Assembly (NCBI GenBank): GCA_033439295.1
Contig: JAVTLE010000016.1
Location: forward strand, 1,860,001 to 1,924,000
DNA: 64,000 bases
From: Deuterostichococcus epilithicus
Lineage: Eukaryota > Chlorophyta > Trebouxiophyceae > Prasiolales > Stichococcaceae
Direction of reading: 5' to 3'
Below, piece by piece: positions 12,701-26,000 of the stretch. How positions within the stretch are numbered: position 1 is the first letter of the stretch; each line of letters begins with the position of its first letter. The notes under the pieces are model-generated. The model worked only from the letters and a program-made list of their open reading frames with translations, was not told the origin of the DNA and searched no databases. The position numbers and the translations under genes are program-made.

Positions 12701-15700
12701 CATTGGCAGCAGCACATGCAGCTCTCTAACACGGGCACCGAGAGCAGAGACGACCACTGGATGTTGTACGATTGCCCGTCTGGACGTTGGGCAACAGTGG
12801 TGGCAGTGCAGCCGATCTGTGCGTTGCATTGGTTGCCCTGCGATAGCGCGCAGACGCACAGTCCCTGGCTCTGCCACGAGCAGGCGAGGCCCTTTGCTTG
12901 CACAGCACCGCCAAGATGCGCTGGCCCCCTGACGCCCCACCGACATGCACATCTGGCCCACTTTGTTCCTCGATTCGCTGGGCCGCTCCACTGTTCCGAG
13001 CTGCAATCGGCATGCGAGTGGTCAGCAGGCCAATACCGTAAACCCTTCAAGGCCAGCGCACCTCCTGCCACCACTCCTGGATGCGGTGCTCCTGCACCGC
13101 AAGCGCGTCCAGCAGGCGCGCCAGGCTGTTGAGGCGCACCACCAGGCCCTCCGCCGGCACAGCCGCCACCCGCGCCGTCTCCGCCTCCATCTCCTGCTGC
13201 AGCTGCGGCTCGATAGCAGCACCAATGAAGTTTGTCGCCGTTGTTTCAGTTCGTCGTTGTTGTGTGCAATGACAGCAGTGACGGGCCGTCCGCCGGCACC
13301 GTCCGGCGCGCCGAGCCTCCGCTTCGTCCCCTGCCGCAGCTGCGATTTCAGGATGTATGCTCTCGTCATTCTCGGCCATTAATGACAATGGCCGAGCTTC
13401 GAGGCCTGGGTGCGGCTGCCGCGGCGTCTGCAGCGGGCGCGCTCCCTGCTCCTGTCGGTCCAAGCTGCACCTGCAGCGTACCTTGCGTGGGGGCAGGGCG
13501 TGGCGCCAATGCCCGTGCCTGTCGCTGATCGTGTTGATCTCCTCATCACGCTGCAGGGCAACATTCTGGTGACCGGTGGGGGCCCCCGGCACCTGCGCAG
13601 TGGAGCGGGCGCCGCCGCTGATGCTGGGCCCGGAACCCTGCGGCTGGAAGGAGCTGACGCGGTTGAGCGAAGGGGCGCTGCCCTCCGACTCCAGCCGCTG
13701 CATCTTGTCCGCCTCCTTGCGCTTGTACCTGGGCACACGATCTCGGGAGTCAAGACGGCAGGTGATTCTAGCTACTGGCCGGGCAGCGGCCTGGCATCAG
13801 CGCAATGCCAGAGGAGGCGCCCGACTCCTGCCGCTGCATCTTGACCGCGCTCATACCTGGCCATTGAAAGGCATACATTCGAAGGCCATTCCGGGCAAAG
13901 GCACCGCCTGTGTTGCCTGTGTTTCTGGCAATCAGTGCGCACATTGGTCGTGCCAAGTGGTGTAAATGGTGGCTGGGTTGCGCAGCCGGTATTTGACAGG
14001 TTATGGCTACCCAGACAGCTGCCTGCCGTGCTGGTCGAGCCTCAGGCAGCATCGGACCGAATTTCGTGGTCCTCACCGGGTGAGCGGCGGCACTGGCGGC
14101 ACCAGCACGTCAGCGGAGCCCACGTGGTAGAGCACGTTGGTGGTCAGCTTTTGAATTGCATCGTCAACGCCGCCCGTCAGGTGCTCCACCACAGCCACCG
14201 GCAGCCGCAGCCGCATGTCCATGAGCGCGTCCATGACATTGTCCACTATCCGCTGCACCTCCACCGCGGTCCTGTGTTTTGATAGAAACAAGGAGTCCTC
14301 TTCATAGGCCCCTACTTGATGCGAGTCCTGGATGCAGCTTCGCTTCTCACTTCCGACTGCGCTGGACAAAGTTGTAGGAGAGTGGACATTGTGGACTGCG
14401 GCTGCGCTTCTGGTTGCAAACGTGCTGGGGAAAAGTGCAGAGTGCAGTCTCTGGTCCCGACAGGGTGTCGCAGAGCCCACAGGCAGCCATCACAATTTTG
14501 CAGCCAACCGAGCAGCCGTAGACCCTGCCCCCCCAAGAGGGAGGGAGTCGGGAAGCAGGAAGTAGTACCTGGCACAGCCGCGCTCCTGCTGCACCGGCTT
14601 CCAGTCCTCCTGCTCCGTCTGTCGCACGACCCACGCGTGAATCTGCGGGGCAAGAGATAACACGGAAGCTCAGTGTGATGAGCTTTGTGATAAGCTGTTC
14701 GACAGCATGCCCTTGCACTGGAAACAGGGCGCTGCAGGCCATGTAATGCCTTGATAGCGGCAGGTGCAGTCGCAAATTGACGGCGACATGCAAGCTGCCG
14801 CAGGTCTTGTGGCCAGATTGGGCTCAAGCCTCCGTTGTATCATTTTGTGACCCACCTGAGCCAGCTGGCCGTCGGCCCAGGTCTCGGACAGCGACGAGAT
14901 CGCGGCGTCCAGGCCCCACGACGGCGGCGCGGGGCGCGGGCCCCAGGGGTTCGCCTCCCCAGGAGCCGACCGCTGCGGCCGCTGCGGCACCTTGGGCGCG
15001 ACCGGCACCCCTAGCTGCGCCTCCAGGCGCTGAGCCGCGCGCAACACCTCCACCGTTGGCGGGTTGAGCGTCGTGGCTGCGCATTCGGCGATGCACGAAT
15101 GCTGGCGGCCTTCGACAGAGCAGGTTCTTTGACAGGGCACACTGCAGCGATGGCAGCAGCATATTCCAGCCATGTTCGACCGGCTGGCTGCTCGACTCGT
15201 CTGTCAGTGCTTTGCAGGACTATTCGCCGACGACTGAACACCGGGTCAGCGTCACCCAAGCATCTGTTAGAGGCCGCAGCAGGCTCAAAGCGCTGAGCTG
15301 GCTATGGCAGCAGACCAGCTTACTGCTTCCTGGATCAGACATCAAGCACCAAGCGCACCCTTGGCCAGCCAGGGCTGCAGGCGCTGCCCGAACAGGTGGT
15401 ACAGGGTGGCCGCCGCAGCGCGGTCCGGCTGTGGCAGCTGGTGCGCCAGCGCCGGCGAGAACAGCGCCCGCTCCGCCCGCAGAAGCGCCCCCGTCGCCGC
15501 CGCCAAACCCGCCAGCTCCTCCGCCTCTGCCGCGGCACGAGATCAAAAAGTCAAAGCTCTGCCGGTCATGCTCCTGAACAAAGTTCACATACAAGTTTAC
15601 CGCTGGCCGTTCTGCAGCGATGTAGGCCCACACACAGACACACAGCAAGCGTCACTTCTCGTCGCTCTTTCCTTCCACGGTGCGGACTGAGCTGCAACTT

Positions 15701-18700
15701 AGTTTCAGTGTGTTCGGAGGGTGCACCTGAGTCGGCGTCGTGGTTGGCAGCCTCGGCGTCGCGGCGGAATGCGGCCGTCAGCGAGTCGCGCAGGCACACT
15801 GCCAGGACCTGCTGCACCGCGCCACCCTCGCCGGCGCCCTTCGCCTGCTCCGCCACCGCCAGCACATCCACAAGCCCCTGTGCAGCGACCGGACAATGAT
15901 GCAGCCCGCAATGCCATTGTTTCTATGCTCTTGTCAACCCTCGCAAAGTCTGGCAGGTGTGCAGCAAGCAAACACAGCGAGGGGTTCCGACACTGTGATG
16001 CTCTCTGATAGGAGGATAGGCGGATGCGCGCGCCCGCATGAGGGAGGTGTCCCTCGAGAAGTTTTTGTGGTAGTCGCTCAGCCGCTCACAGATCCACTCC
16101 ACGATGCTCGCCGCCACCTGGCACATGGCACAGCAGCCAGATCAAAGAGCAAATGTTGCCTGTTGTGTGCGAGAAACCGGCAAAGCGCAATAAACTCACA
16201 CCAGTCGTTCACTCGGAGTGAGAGCTATGAACCATATATGTTGCTAGACCGCATAGCAGTGCATGCCCTGGGAATCCTGGCCATGTCAATCACCGCTGAT
16301 GCTGACCAGATCCCAGCTCATGTGGCACGCTTCCAGATGCCCAGCCACCTTTGTTTTTCACCGAGTGCACAAGGCACCGGAACCTTGTCAATGTTGTGCG
16401 ATGTGAGCCAGGGACACAATGCCATGAATCCGGTGACCTCCCCACGAAGGCAGGTGCCGCTGCCGGCCCGCCTGCTGCACGCTCTGGTCTGCTTCCCACA
16501 CACTAATCGCCAGACTGGCAGGGGAAGTAGCGGACCTCAATGCCGAAGTTGGCCTCGTCGGGCGGGATGGGCGTGTCCCAGAGCTCCTTGGGCGGCGGCT
16601 CTGCTGCGTGCTGCAGGATGCGCTGCACGCCCGCCTCCGCCGTCGCCAGCAGGCCCCGGTCGCCGGTGACCGAAAACTGCAAGAGTGCAGGGACATACTT
16701 CGCAACACTCCTCCACGTCCGGTCCCATCAGCCGTGCAGGATGTGCATCGCTTGTGGTGGGTGCTGTCTGCTGTTCCACCAGTCATGGGCGTGCCGCCTG
16801 CGGCCAGGCTGGGCCGCGTGCAGGCCTGCTTGAAAGGCGAATGCGCATCTCAACACGCCGCCGCGACTGAAAGCCTCAAACCCTTCCAGAACTCCTCACC
16901 TCGCGGAAGTGTACCCAGGCCCACAGCGCGTCGGCGACAGGTGCGCTGATGCCCAGCAGCGGCCACAGCTGGCGCGCGATGCCAGCCAGCAGCCGCTCGT
17001 GCTGGGGCACGTAGCCACCGGCAGCGCTGTCGAAGAGGCCCTGCAGCAGCACCTCCGCCAGCTGCACGCGCAGGCCCCACGGGAACGCCCAGCCCGACCT
17101 GTGCATGCCCCTCCTCAACATCAGTGATCGAGCTGCCGTTGCAGACGCTCCCGTCGCCGTGAGCCGCTTCAGGGCCGAGCCCTTGCCTGCATTTGATGTA
17201 TCACTGGCACCTCCTGCAGGGCATTGAACCAGGCATGTGTGCTAGATCCGTGTCAGCGGCTGCACTGGCAGCGCCACGCCTGGAAACGTCCATTCGTCGA
17301 AGAGAGGCCTCGCCTGGACTGGCTACAGATGCCGGAGACGGCCTTGTACACAGACTCCGTCGCCTCTGCATACTCGCCCTCGTCAAACTCGTCCGGCGTC
17401 GGCACGTCCAGCCGCCGCAGCCCGCCTTTTAGCCGCGCCTGCAGCCATACATCCGGCCAAGTTGCCTGCGCGCGCTGCCTCCTCCTTGCCACCAGGTCTG
17501 CAGCACACCTTGCCATTACACCAGCATAACGAGCAAATGCCAGAGAAAGGCTCTGCCGCACCATGAGCGTGCGGCAGGAGGCGGCGAGGCGACTGTTGGC
17601 CTTGGAGGTATCGCGAGAGGCGAGGCCCAGCACCGCCGTCAGCAGCTGGGTCATGTCCTCCCGCCAGGTGACAAAGGCGCCATACGAGCGGAAGTCCGTC
17701 GGCCGCAGCCGCTGCAGCAGGTGGGCCTGCGCGCGCAGGGGCGGTTGCGTAGCCTCATGCCGCCAGGACTTGTGCAACATTGCGGCTGCTCAAAAAGCTG
17801 GACAGCATCTTGTGTGGGTTGCCCTGGCAGCAGCCCGCGCAGCGGCGAGCGCTGCCGGGCTTAACGCGGCGGGGCCGGCACACGGCACCAGCCTGCTTCC
17901 ACCCCAGGGCAAGCCTGCTGCGGAGTTGGGTTCAGGGCTTGGCACGGATCTCAAGGTGTGGCGGCACCTGCGTGGACAGGGAGGCAAGGCTGCCGGCGGC
18001 GGCCGCCTCCGCGGCGGGCACCATGCCGGGGCTGGGCGCCTGCGCCGTCAGCGTCTCCGCCGTGGACGCCACCCTCTGCAGCTCCTGCCCCCGCACTTGG
18101 CTGATCTGCATTGGCCGGGCAGGGTGGGCGCTGTGTCAGGGTGGACCGCGCAGGGTGGACGCTGTGTGATGGCGTCGCAAGCCTCGCAAGGCGGGCACGC
18201 TCCATGGCTGGCTATCGTGGCATCACATAATTGCCGGACAGTGCCGTGCTGAGTGCCATGATGGTGGTTCTAAGGCCGTGAGCAAAGCAACCTCGGAGCA
18301 CCCAGGCAGCCTGTGCCAATCGACCGACCTGAAGGTGGCGCCGGATGGACTGCAGGTTGTCCGGGCTGCACTCGTAGCCGCAGGTGCTGAGGAACAGCTG
18401 GTAGGCCAGCTCCTGCACCAGGCCCTCGTCCAGACCTGCACGCATTCAAGGAGCCGCTGGTGGAGACTGCCCCTCTGCCGTCATGGCCAGTGCCTCGAGC
18501 TCGTGTCCTGCAGGCGTCCGCCGCCTTGCGCCGGTAAAAGGACATGTGGCTCGCCCTTCCTGCACTCTGGGTGTGCAACATCGGCCAGCTTAGGTCGATA
18601 TTTGGCGGCGCCATAGGGATGCACCGTGAGCTGCTGTGGCGGTTGTGCCTCTGGCGGTCAGGATGCCAGCAGGGGAAGCAGTACAAGGAAAACTTGCCTA

Positions 18701-19483
18701 TGTCCAGGGACTGGATGTTGAGCACCGGCTGCCCGACCTCGTCGCTAAAGAAGCTGGCCCGCGACGCCTTCGGCTTGCCGCGGCTGACGCGCAGCGCCTC
18801 GGCCGTCGGCGACGCCACGCCGTTCTGCGGCTGCTGCGGGCCACTGCCGTCCAGGACCCGCGCCAGGCTGCCATGTTGCTCTGATCAAAAGAGGCACGTA
18901 AGCACCGTCAGGCTAAAGTCCAAGCAAGTCGCCGTGTACGCCGTGTGTCGGTTGCGGCACCTGCAACCGCTTCCTGGGCTGGGGCATGCAGCAAAGCGAT
19001 GCAAAACATGGATGCCGTGTCAGGCCCTTCCATCGAGTTGACATGTACTCGAAGCCTTATCGCATTATGAGCTCGTCTCATGAAGCATGCAGGCACGAGC
19101 TGCACCTGTTTGCAGCGCGCTGAGCAGCTTGGTCAGGTCGACCGCGTCCTGGTCGTCCTTCGAGAGCCCCTCTGTCGACTCATCATCACCCTTGATGCTG
19201 CGAAATTCCTGCAGAGACGAGCGCAGCGGCTGTCTCCGGAGGCCGCGGGCTGCCAGATCCGAATGGCGTGCAAAACAGCTGCAACAAGACCGCGTTGTAT
19301 GGGTGGTACCGAGATTAGAACGGATGCATCCCTGCAGCAGAAGCTCACCGCAAGCAGGTACTGCACCAGCTCCTTCTCCAGGCTCGCATTGTCTGGTGCG
19401 AAGGTGCTCGCATCGCCCATTTGGTTATTTGTGCCAAAGTAACTTCGGGCACCCTGCGTGAATCTCTTGGCGTAGGAATCCAT
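9733..19483 (-). CDS. PATROL1-like Munc13-homology (DUF810) protein
   Basis: Plant PATROL1 is a MUN/MHD1-related protein that helps deliver the plasma-membrane proton pump AHA1 by exocytosis; a similar tethering role is inferred here. The ATG (MDSYAKRF) is at 19483 and the stop at 9733-9735. First exons, with checked phases: 19349-19483, 19106-19208, 18698-18880, 18329-18435, 17968-18105. Later blocks align in order with plant DUF810 proteins: LRPTDFRSYGAFVTWRED (17.7 kb), LWPLLGISAPVADALWAW (17.0), AAASTLYHLFGQ-like AAATLYHLFGQ (15.4), VLRAAQRLEAQL (15.0), VVRQTEQEDWKPVQQE (14.6), PPVPPLTR (14.1), LDSLCAFIGIK (12.1), FWDLRADLLEGLY (11.7), LYTPADVPMMQADLEAAQ (10.8), EVLLRVLSHR (10.2) and the last exon LKNEYRLPKKLDEGS. 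The third intron has a GC donor (AG|GCAAGT at 18697). Exons between 16.8 and 12.0 kb are less exactly bounded. Two N clusters lie near 10553-10561. Total length is probably around 1000 residues (estimate). Confidence 0.87.
10826..11070 (-). repeat. Three copies of an intron/exon junction segment
   Basis: Inside the PATROL1-like gene, the start of the exon encoding LYTPADVPMMQA, with its acceptor, lies at about 10826-10890. Two diverged copies follow upstream in gene direction, inside the preceding intron, at about 10936-10995 and 11018-11070. All share GCCTGCATCATCGGC and a CAGCCTRCRGCGG-like stretch on the plus strand. Only the first copy continues into the conserved DLEAAQ frame. Confidence 0.7.
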
Positions 19484-19850
19484 GGTGTCGAACCGCCGCA
19501 ACACCGGTGCCCGAGGGCGCGCGTCTGCTTCAGTAGCCAAACTCTCGTTCGGCTCGCAGCTAGCCAGGGGACTCGGCTTCACTGAACTTCACCACGAGCG
19601 CATCACTTGATGTCTCGATCGTCGATCGCGGCTGATGGAAATGTCCATTTGCACGCGTAAGCACGCATTTGTCCAACATCCAAGGTGGGAAATTCCCAGA
19701 TCGTTTCGCAGTTGCCAGCCACCGGGCATCATTTTGGCAATTGCTATGCATGCAATGTAGACTGCAGGCGGCCCCGAGCTTGAATCGTGCAGTCGGAGCC
19801 CAAGGGCAAATTTTGGATACGCATACTTTTGAGATTTCTCGTGGTGCACG
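19484..19850. promoter_or_regulatory. Divergent upstream region, PATROL1-like / LRR gene
   Basis: 367 bp between outward-reading start codons, AT-richer than the flanking coding DNA. No specific element was identified; the promoter role is inferred from layout. Confidence 0.4.
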
Positions 19851-22340
19851 ATGTTCAGCCCGAACCTGGTGGTCAAGCTGTATCCTGACGGCGAGCCGCC
19901 AGAGTTCATAACACAAGTGGATGCCAGCGGCAGGGACATCAGCCAGGTCGGACCGCTGGACTCATTCAAACAGCTTCTGCGGCTGGACCTGAAAGACAAC
20001 GCACTCGAGTCGCTGGGTGGCCTGGCAGCGAGCGCAACGCTCAAGTGGCTCTCGGTTGCGAACAACAAGGTCGCGAAGCTTCCGCCGCTGGACATCCCGG
20101 AGCTGCAGGTGATGTCAGTCATCATCATGCGGTGCGACGTGCGCTCTGTCCTCCCTTGCCAGACTGAAAATATCATGGCCTGCGGGCGCTGCGAGTGTAA
20201 ACTACGGCGCGCCAGGCCGCTCTGCGAGCTTCTTATGCAGGCGATGCTTCACGCAGGTCCTCAACGTATCGTCCAACCAGTTGTCGGGCAAGGTGAAGGT
20301 TAGTGGCGTGCCAAAGTTGCGTGCGCTGATCATCAATGACAATGCTGTCACGGCGGTCAGAGGTGCGAGGGGACTGCACACGAGCACATGGAAGCAATTT
20401 GAGTGAAGTGTCAGATGCAGTGCACGACAACATGCGGCCGAAATGAATTTCTCTATTTCAACGTTCTCCGCAGGCCTTGGCAAGCTGCCGGACTTGAACA
20501 CCATTGTGCTGAAGAACAATAGCATCACAGAGCTGGGCGACAGCCTCAGGCAAAAATGCAATGCACGCTTGGCTCTGCTATTGGAGCCCTGCTAATGCCT
20601 TAATTACAGGTCCATGCTGCCTGCCTACCAGTACATCGTGCACAGCTGGCCCATGCAAGAGCTTGACGCTTGGCTGCAAATGCTGACAGGGGGTGCACGG
20701 CCCTGGAAAAGCTGTCCTGCGCGCACAACGAGCTGAGCGACCTGGGCGACACTCTGGCAGGCCTGCCGCAGCTGCAGGAGCTGCGCATGGGACACAACGA
20801 GCTCACTGGGCAAGCCGCGGCCACCTGTTGGTCAACATGCCTGCCACTAGTATTGATTCCAAATATGGTTCCCATGTGCAGCAAGCCGAGACTGTGTTGG
20901 AAGCAAGTACTGCACTTGCGTGTGTGATGGCTGACATTGCACCTGGCAAAGCGATCGTGTGTTGAGTGTCGGCTACGTTCATGTCCCTTCAGTGTTGTGT
21001 GCTGCTGCCAGCGCAGGCTTCCGGACGAGCTGGCAGTCAATTCCCGGTTGAAAATCGTGGACCTCTCAGGCAACCCTCTGCAACGGCTGTCCGACATCGA
21101 GGTGTGCTGCTGCAGTCCCTCAAATTGCAGGATTTCCACAGGCGCCCTTCGTGATCACAAAGTCATGCTGCGCTGCTGCGAAGCACTGTCAAAGCATGTT
21201 GGCATGCATGAGCTCCCTCGTGTGCCTGGGCAGGTCCTGGCGCGCCTGCCCCTGCTGCAGCAGCTGAACGTCAAGGGCTGCCCGCTGGCGGCGGCCGAGG
21301 CGGGGCACCCCGATGCGCTTCTGGCGGCGCTGCCGCTGGTTGAGATCCTCGATGGCAAGCGCGTGCGGCCGCGCATCAGGGGGAGACTGGCGGCCGCGCC
21401 AGGGAGTGCGGGCGGTGGCGCCGTCAGCGGCAAGGCGGCCGCAGCGGCTGCCGGCAAGGCCGCAAAGGCGGGGGGCGCGGCCAAGGGCGCCGCTGCCTCG
21501 TCACAACCGGACACCGCTGGCGGGGCTGGGGGCAAGCGGCCTGCGCCTGCTGCAGCAGATGCGGCGGGCATTGCTGATGAGGGCACGGGACCAGCGTCAC
21601 TGGCCGGGCGGCAGCAGCAGGCGGCGGTGCACAGTGGCCGCAAGCGGCGGAAGGACGGCACATCAGCGGCGGAGCTTCCCGCGGAGGGCTCCGGCGCGCC
21701 TGCCTCCGCAGCCGCAGCGGGCCGCAGTCTGGCGGCGCCCGACACCGGCAAAGCAGCGCCAAGGGCGAAGCAGGCGCAGCCGGGCGCACCAGACAGCGAC
21801 TCGGACGACGAAGCGGCGGCGGAGCCGGCGGGTGGGCGGAGCTTTCTGGAGGAGGTGTTCACACCGGATGTGACGGCGGCAGGGCCCAACGAAAAGTCAG
21901 CCAAGGGCGGCAGCAGGGGGGCGGGCGGCAGCGGTAGCGGTGTCGTGGCCGTCCTAATCGCAGACGGCTCGAAGAAGCGGAAGGAAAGCAGGAAGGGGGC
22001 CAGAAAGGCCAAGCCAGCGGCAGCGCAGGCGGCGCCGCCGTCTGTTCCCACGGTGCTCACCGGCGCGGCGGCGGCGCAGCTGCTGCAGAGCGATCTGGGC
22101 CTTACGATCCGAGACGAGGTGGGCGCTGGGTCAGTGGACGGCTGGTCGGCATGGGACGAGCATGCGCCAGGACCGCGGCCTGCATCTGCGGCTGCTGAAG
22201 CGCCGGCTGAAGCGCCTGGCGGGGCAGCGCCTGGCAGAGACAGGAAGCGGAAGGAGGCATCAGGGGTGGATGTACGTGGGTCGGCCCAAAGGAAATCGGT
22301 GGGCGCGTTCTCGAAGAAGAAGCACAGGTCGGAACATTGA
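19851..22340 (+). CDS. SDS22-type leucine-rich-repeat protein with long basic, Ala-rich tail
   Basis: Six exons: 19851-20108, 20257-20362, 20474-20549, 20690-20809, 21017-21101, 21234-22340; total 1752 nt, 583 residues. Residues 1 to about 260 are leucine-rich repeats of the 22-23 residue SDS22/LRRcap kind (LDLKDNALESLGGL, NNKVAKLPPL, NVSSNQLSG, NNSITELGDSL, HNELSDLGDTLAGLPQL, VDLSGNPLQRLSD, ending in an LRRcap-like ALPLVEILDGKRV). Two GC-AG introns (donors at 20550 and 20810) are needed to keep the 23-residue period exact. The last exon adds about 300 residues of Ala/Gly/Lys/Arg-rich low-complexity sequence with KKRK-type nuclear signals (SGRKRRKDG, DGSKKRKESRKGARK, KKKHRSEH at the end). Such LRR proteins act as interaction scaffolds; a nuclear or nucleolar location is inferred from the basic tail. 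I do not recognise a named orthologue. Confidence 0.85.
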
Positions 22341-22995
22341 AAGGCAGCGCACTGGGTGATTTGCGTTCTGAGTGCAGGCTAGCATTATACTCTAGGTATG
22401 CTTCCAGAATGCGACCTCTCTTGACGCATAGCAACAGATGCGAAGCAACCCTCTGACACAATGAAAATGAATGTGTGGCCCACGACTAACAGGTGTGCGC
22501 GACACTACACCTGACAAGTCAAGATCCCATTTCGTGGCAAAGAATTGATGGCAGGCTGCAGCCACACGGCCCCTCGCCCATAGGGTCCTTGACCACATAC
22601 CACCAGCTAAAATCAAATAGTGCCGCTCGCGCTGCCAAACACCATGAAAATCTAACAAAAATGGGCGCATGCTCCACACACACAGACACCCTGAAACTTC
22701 ACAAGGGTGCACCTGGTCCAGGCGCCCAGCCCACTTGCCGCGCAGTCCTTGCCGGGAACAACCTGGACCTGAAAACCCCAGCCCCGCTGGGGCGGCAAAA
22801 TGCTGAGATTGCTGCTGCCCAAGCAAGGTCAACCCAGCCCCGCTGCCTACGAGTATTGCAGCAGCAGGATGCCGAGGCCGCTGCTGGCGAGCAAGACACG
22901 CCAGCCCCGCTCTGGGGCGGCAGCATGCCGGGGCCGCTAGAAAGCCAGCCCCGCTGTGGCAGCAGTACAGAAAAGGTCGCTGCTGGCGTCTGCGG
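22341..22995. other. Convergent 3' region with diverged tandem repeats
   Basis: Lies between the stop codons of the LRR gene (+) and the GT14 gene (-). The right half holds the tandem repeat listed separately; the left half shows nothing recognisable. Confidence 0.5.
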
Positions 22996-23030
22996 CTAGG
23001 GCGGCAAGATGTCGAGGCCGTTTGTGGGGT
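22778..23030. repeat. Imperfect tandem repeat in the GT14 3' region
   Basis: The core CCAGCCCCGCT recurs at 22778, 22834, 22901 and 22945, three of them followed by G-rich GGGGCGGCA-like sequence. A linked motif of the form GGCGGCARNATGCCGAGGCCGCT recurs near 22791, 22861, 22916 and 22997, the last copy running into the final codons of the GT14 gene. Spacing is uneven (about 45-67 bp) and copies have diverged. Confidence 0.6.
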
Positions 23031-26000
23031 CTGCCAGCACCGCCAGTACCTCGCCCGCGGTGTCAGCCGGGAACTTGCGCGCGAACAGCGGGCACTCGGG
23101 CGTCAGAACCGCCCAGGAGCCGCCGAACTCGTCGACGCACGAGCGCTCGTCCAGGTTCTGCACCGTCACGAAGCCGCGCCGGCCCAGGTCCAGGGCTGAG
23201 AACGAGACGCAGGTCGAGGGGTCCGCCTTGACGCCCCAGTCGATGTCGATGCGCAGGCGCTCGAAGCTGCGGACACAGTGTCATGCGTGCCGTGAGGGAC
23301 TCCCGCTGGGACAGGTGGCAGCTGCGTCTGACGCCGTATGGCAGCTGCGTCTGGCGCCGTAGCTTCAACGGTCTTTGAAACGCTAGATGCTGCTGCGTGA
23401 GCACCTGGCATTCAGGCAGCGACATCCTGCCAGGTTGGGGTCAGCTTGAGCACGCACAGTAGCTTCAAGAGTCAAGGACGAGAAGAGGCGAGTCAGAGGT
23501 AGGCACGACGCACAGGTCTGCCGAGATGTCGCGGGGGTAGTACTCGTAGGGGCCGCCCGAGTGGCGGCCGGGCACTGTCCAGTTGCTGGTCACCTGCGGC
23601 CGCAAGGAAATACGGCTCGCTGCCCCCAGGGCATCCTCAGTTGAGAGGTTATGAGGCTGGTTGAGCCTTTTGCCTTGCCATTGCCATTGGAGAGACGCCT
23701 GCGAAGGCAGCCTCCGGCACGCTTTCTGCTGCACCTGGCCGTCACGTCTTCGTTTGCTGACAGAGGAAGAGCCGACAATTGCCGCGGCCAGAAGGCGCCG
23801 GGCGGAAGCAGGAAGGCGCACCAGCCCGCCCTTGCAGTCTGTCTCGAAGTCGCGGCCCTGTGTCGCCAGGAACGTGGAGAAGTAGTGCTCGTCCACCTGC
23901 GCACGGTTCGGAGGATGGGTCGATCAACGAGCACATGCGAACCGAAGACTGCAGATCGCTGGAGAGAGCACGAGAGTTTGAGCGCCAGAGAGAGCAGGCA
24001 GCTTTGAAGCTTCACATCCGGAAAACCCTGCGACCGAACACGCTTGAGCGGTGCGGCAACCGCCATGCACAGTACACAAGGTGCAAGCTTTGTGGGTGTG
24101 TCTCAGAAGGGTCGCCTCCTATCCAGCACATCCCCACCTTGCACTGGTGGTATTTGCCGTCCTTCGTGTAGCTAAAGCAGTACTTCTGAAATGCGGCATA
24201 CACCTTTTCGTCCTGCATGATGGCCTCCACATGCGGCCGCCGCAGCCCCACCCACTGCGCACCGGGCAGCACAAGCAGGGACTGAGTGCCCACACTGCTG
24301 CCGGGGGACTGCCTCTGCCTGTGCAGGCGCACCCACTGCGCCCTGACCATGCGCGGTGGGTGCAGGTGAGCACCAGAGGAGAGCGCTGCCTCCCTCGTCC
24401 AAGGTGCCGGCCGCCCCGTGTGCATTGCTCACTGCCTTGCAGCATCAGGCTCGAACGAAGCACATCACGCTGCGCTGGGCAGTTGCATGCTGCAACCTCA
24501 CCTGCGTGTTCTTCCGCCAGTACTTTTTCTGAATGCCGCCGTCCTTCTGCAGAGGGGGCTGCCACTCCCACATGTTGGGGTTTCGCTGCATGGAAACGCC
24601 CTCCAGTCCTCAGAAAGGGACCTGCCATGCGGATGCTGAGCAACTGAACGAGGTTAGACAGACTCTCCCTCCAACAGCATGATCGTGCTGGTCACAGGGG
24701 TCCAGACACGCGTCCGCACGGCAACTCACCCCTGTGCCGACACCAACGTCGCAGCCGTTGATGCGGCTGCGCGACTCGCTCATGAGCTGCAGGTAGATCG
24801 TGGTCGCAGGGTACAGCGGCAGCTGCATGCAGGTGACAAGCCTTGTCAGCCGGCGTTGCCGTATTGAGCAGACTGCTTTCCGAGCGCACGGATGCCGCGG
24901 CACATGCACAGCACATGGAGCACACATTACGATGTTTGTGCATCGACACCAGATCAATCAATTGGTCAGGTGCGGAGTGCGCCGCGCACCCCCGTGTCGC
25001 TGAGCAGCAGGAACTGCTGCGCGTGCGGGTCCCGCAACGCATGCCGCATCATGAGCCGTGTAGCTGTCGTCAGGTTTGAACTGCCCCAGTTTGTCTGCGG
25101 ACATCCTCATATAGCATTATCATCTGGAGGTCGGTAAACTCAGGGAAGCTTGACCTCCATCTTTAGCTGGTCACTCCGCAGGCATGGCCGCCGTGATATT
25201 GATGGCTTCTGACGGCTGAGCGCCAAAGGCAGATTGCCATGTGGCTGGTGGCGGTTCTTCAGTCAATGCCTCACCGGGATCCTGTTGGGGATGATATGTC
25301 CACGAAACACGCTCTTCTCCGAAGGGCCTGCAACCACAGTCAGGCGCTTGAGCTTGCACCCCAGAAGCAACCTCTATGAAATCCTGCAGCATTGAAACTG
25401 TGTTGCACCCCAAGACGCATGGTCCGCCGCGGCCTGTCTCGAGAACTGCGGGCACAGCACTCTGTCTGACAAGCTGAGCACCTTCATAGTCCGGTGCTGG
25501 GTGGTTGTACACGTTGTACAAAAACTGCTGCTCCAAAATCGGCGCGCCCTGCTTCACTTTGCACGCCTTCTGGATCTGCCGCACTTTCGAGGCGCTGCAT
25601 CCGTAGTCCTGCAACTCGACAATTGGTGGCTTCGGTGCCTGAGAGTCGGATCAGCGTTCGAGGCAGCCGTGGCAGCATGTCCACAGCATGCTGCGTCAGT
25701 ACTGGCATGCAGTCCCCACAGCTGCTGCACCGACCGTTTGCCGCGGGATCAGCAAGAATCGCCGATGCACGGGATGCTATTCGCATGTGCAGCACAGCAA
25801 CACCAGTTGCGCATGGCACGCGCGTCTCATCGCGCGCAAACCGCCTGGCGGGCCGAACACGTGCGCTGTCGGGCAGTGGCCGTTCACACCTGCAGCGTCG
25901 GCTTGGGTATCAGCTCGGCGGCGCCGGCGAACCACCTAGCCCACACCTCCTCGTGGTACATATCCCCCCGCGACAGGAACATGAGGGCGACGCGCGGCAT

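Noticed and set aside
25171-25614. 147-codon minus-strand frame read as one exon
   Set aside because: Only its first part (to YNVYNHPAPDYEG) fits GT14; a donor follows and the next exon uses another frame (SEKSVFRGHIIPNRIP).
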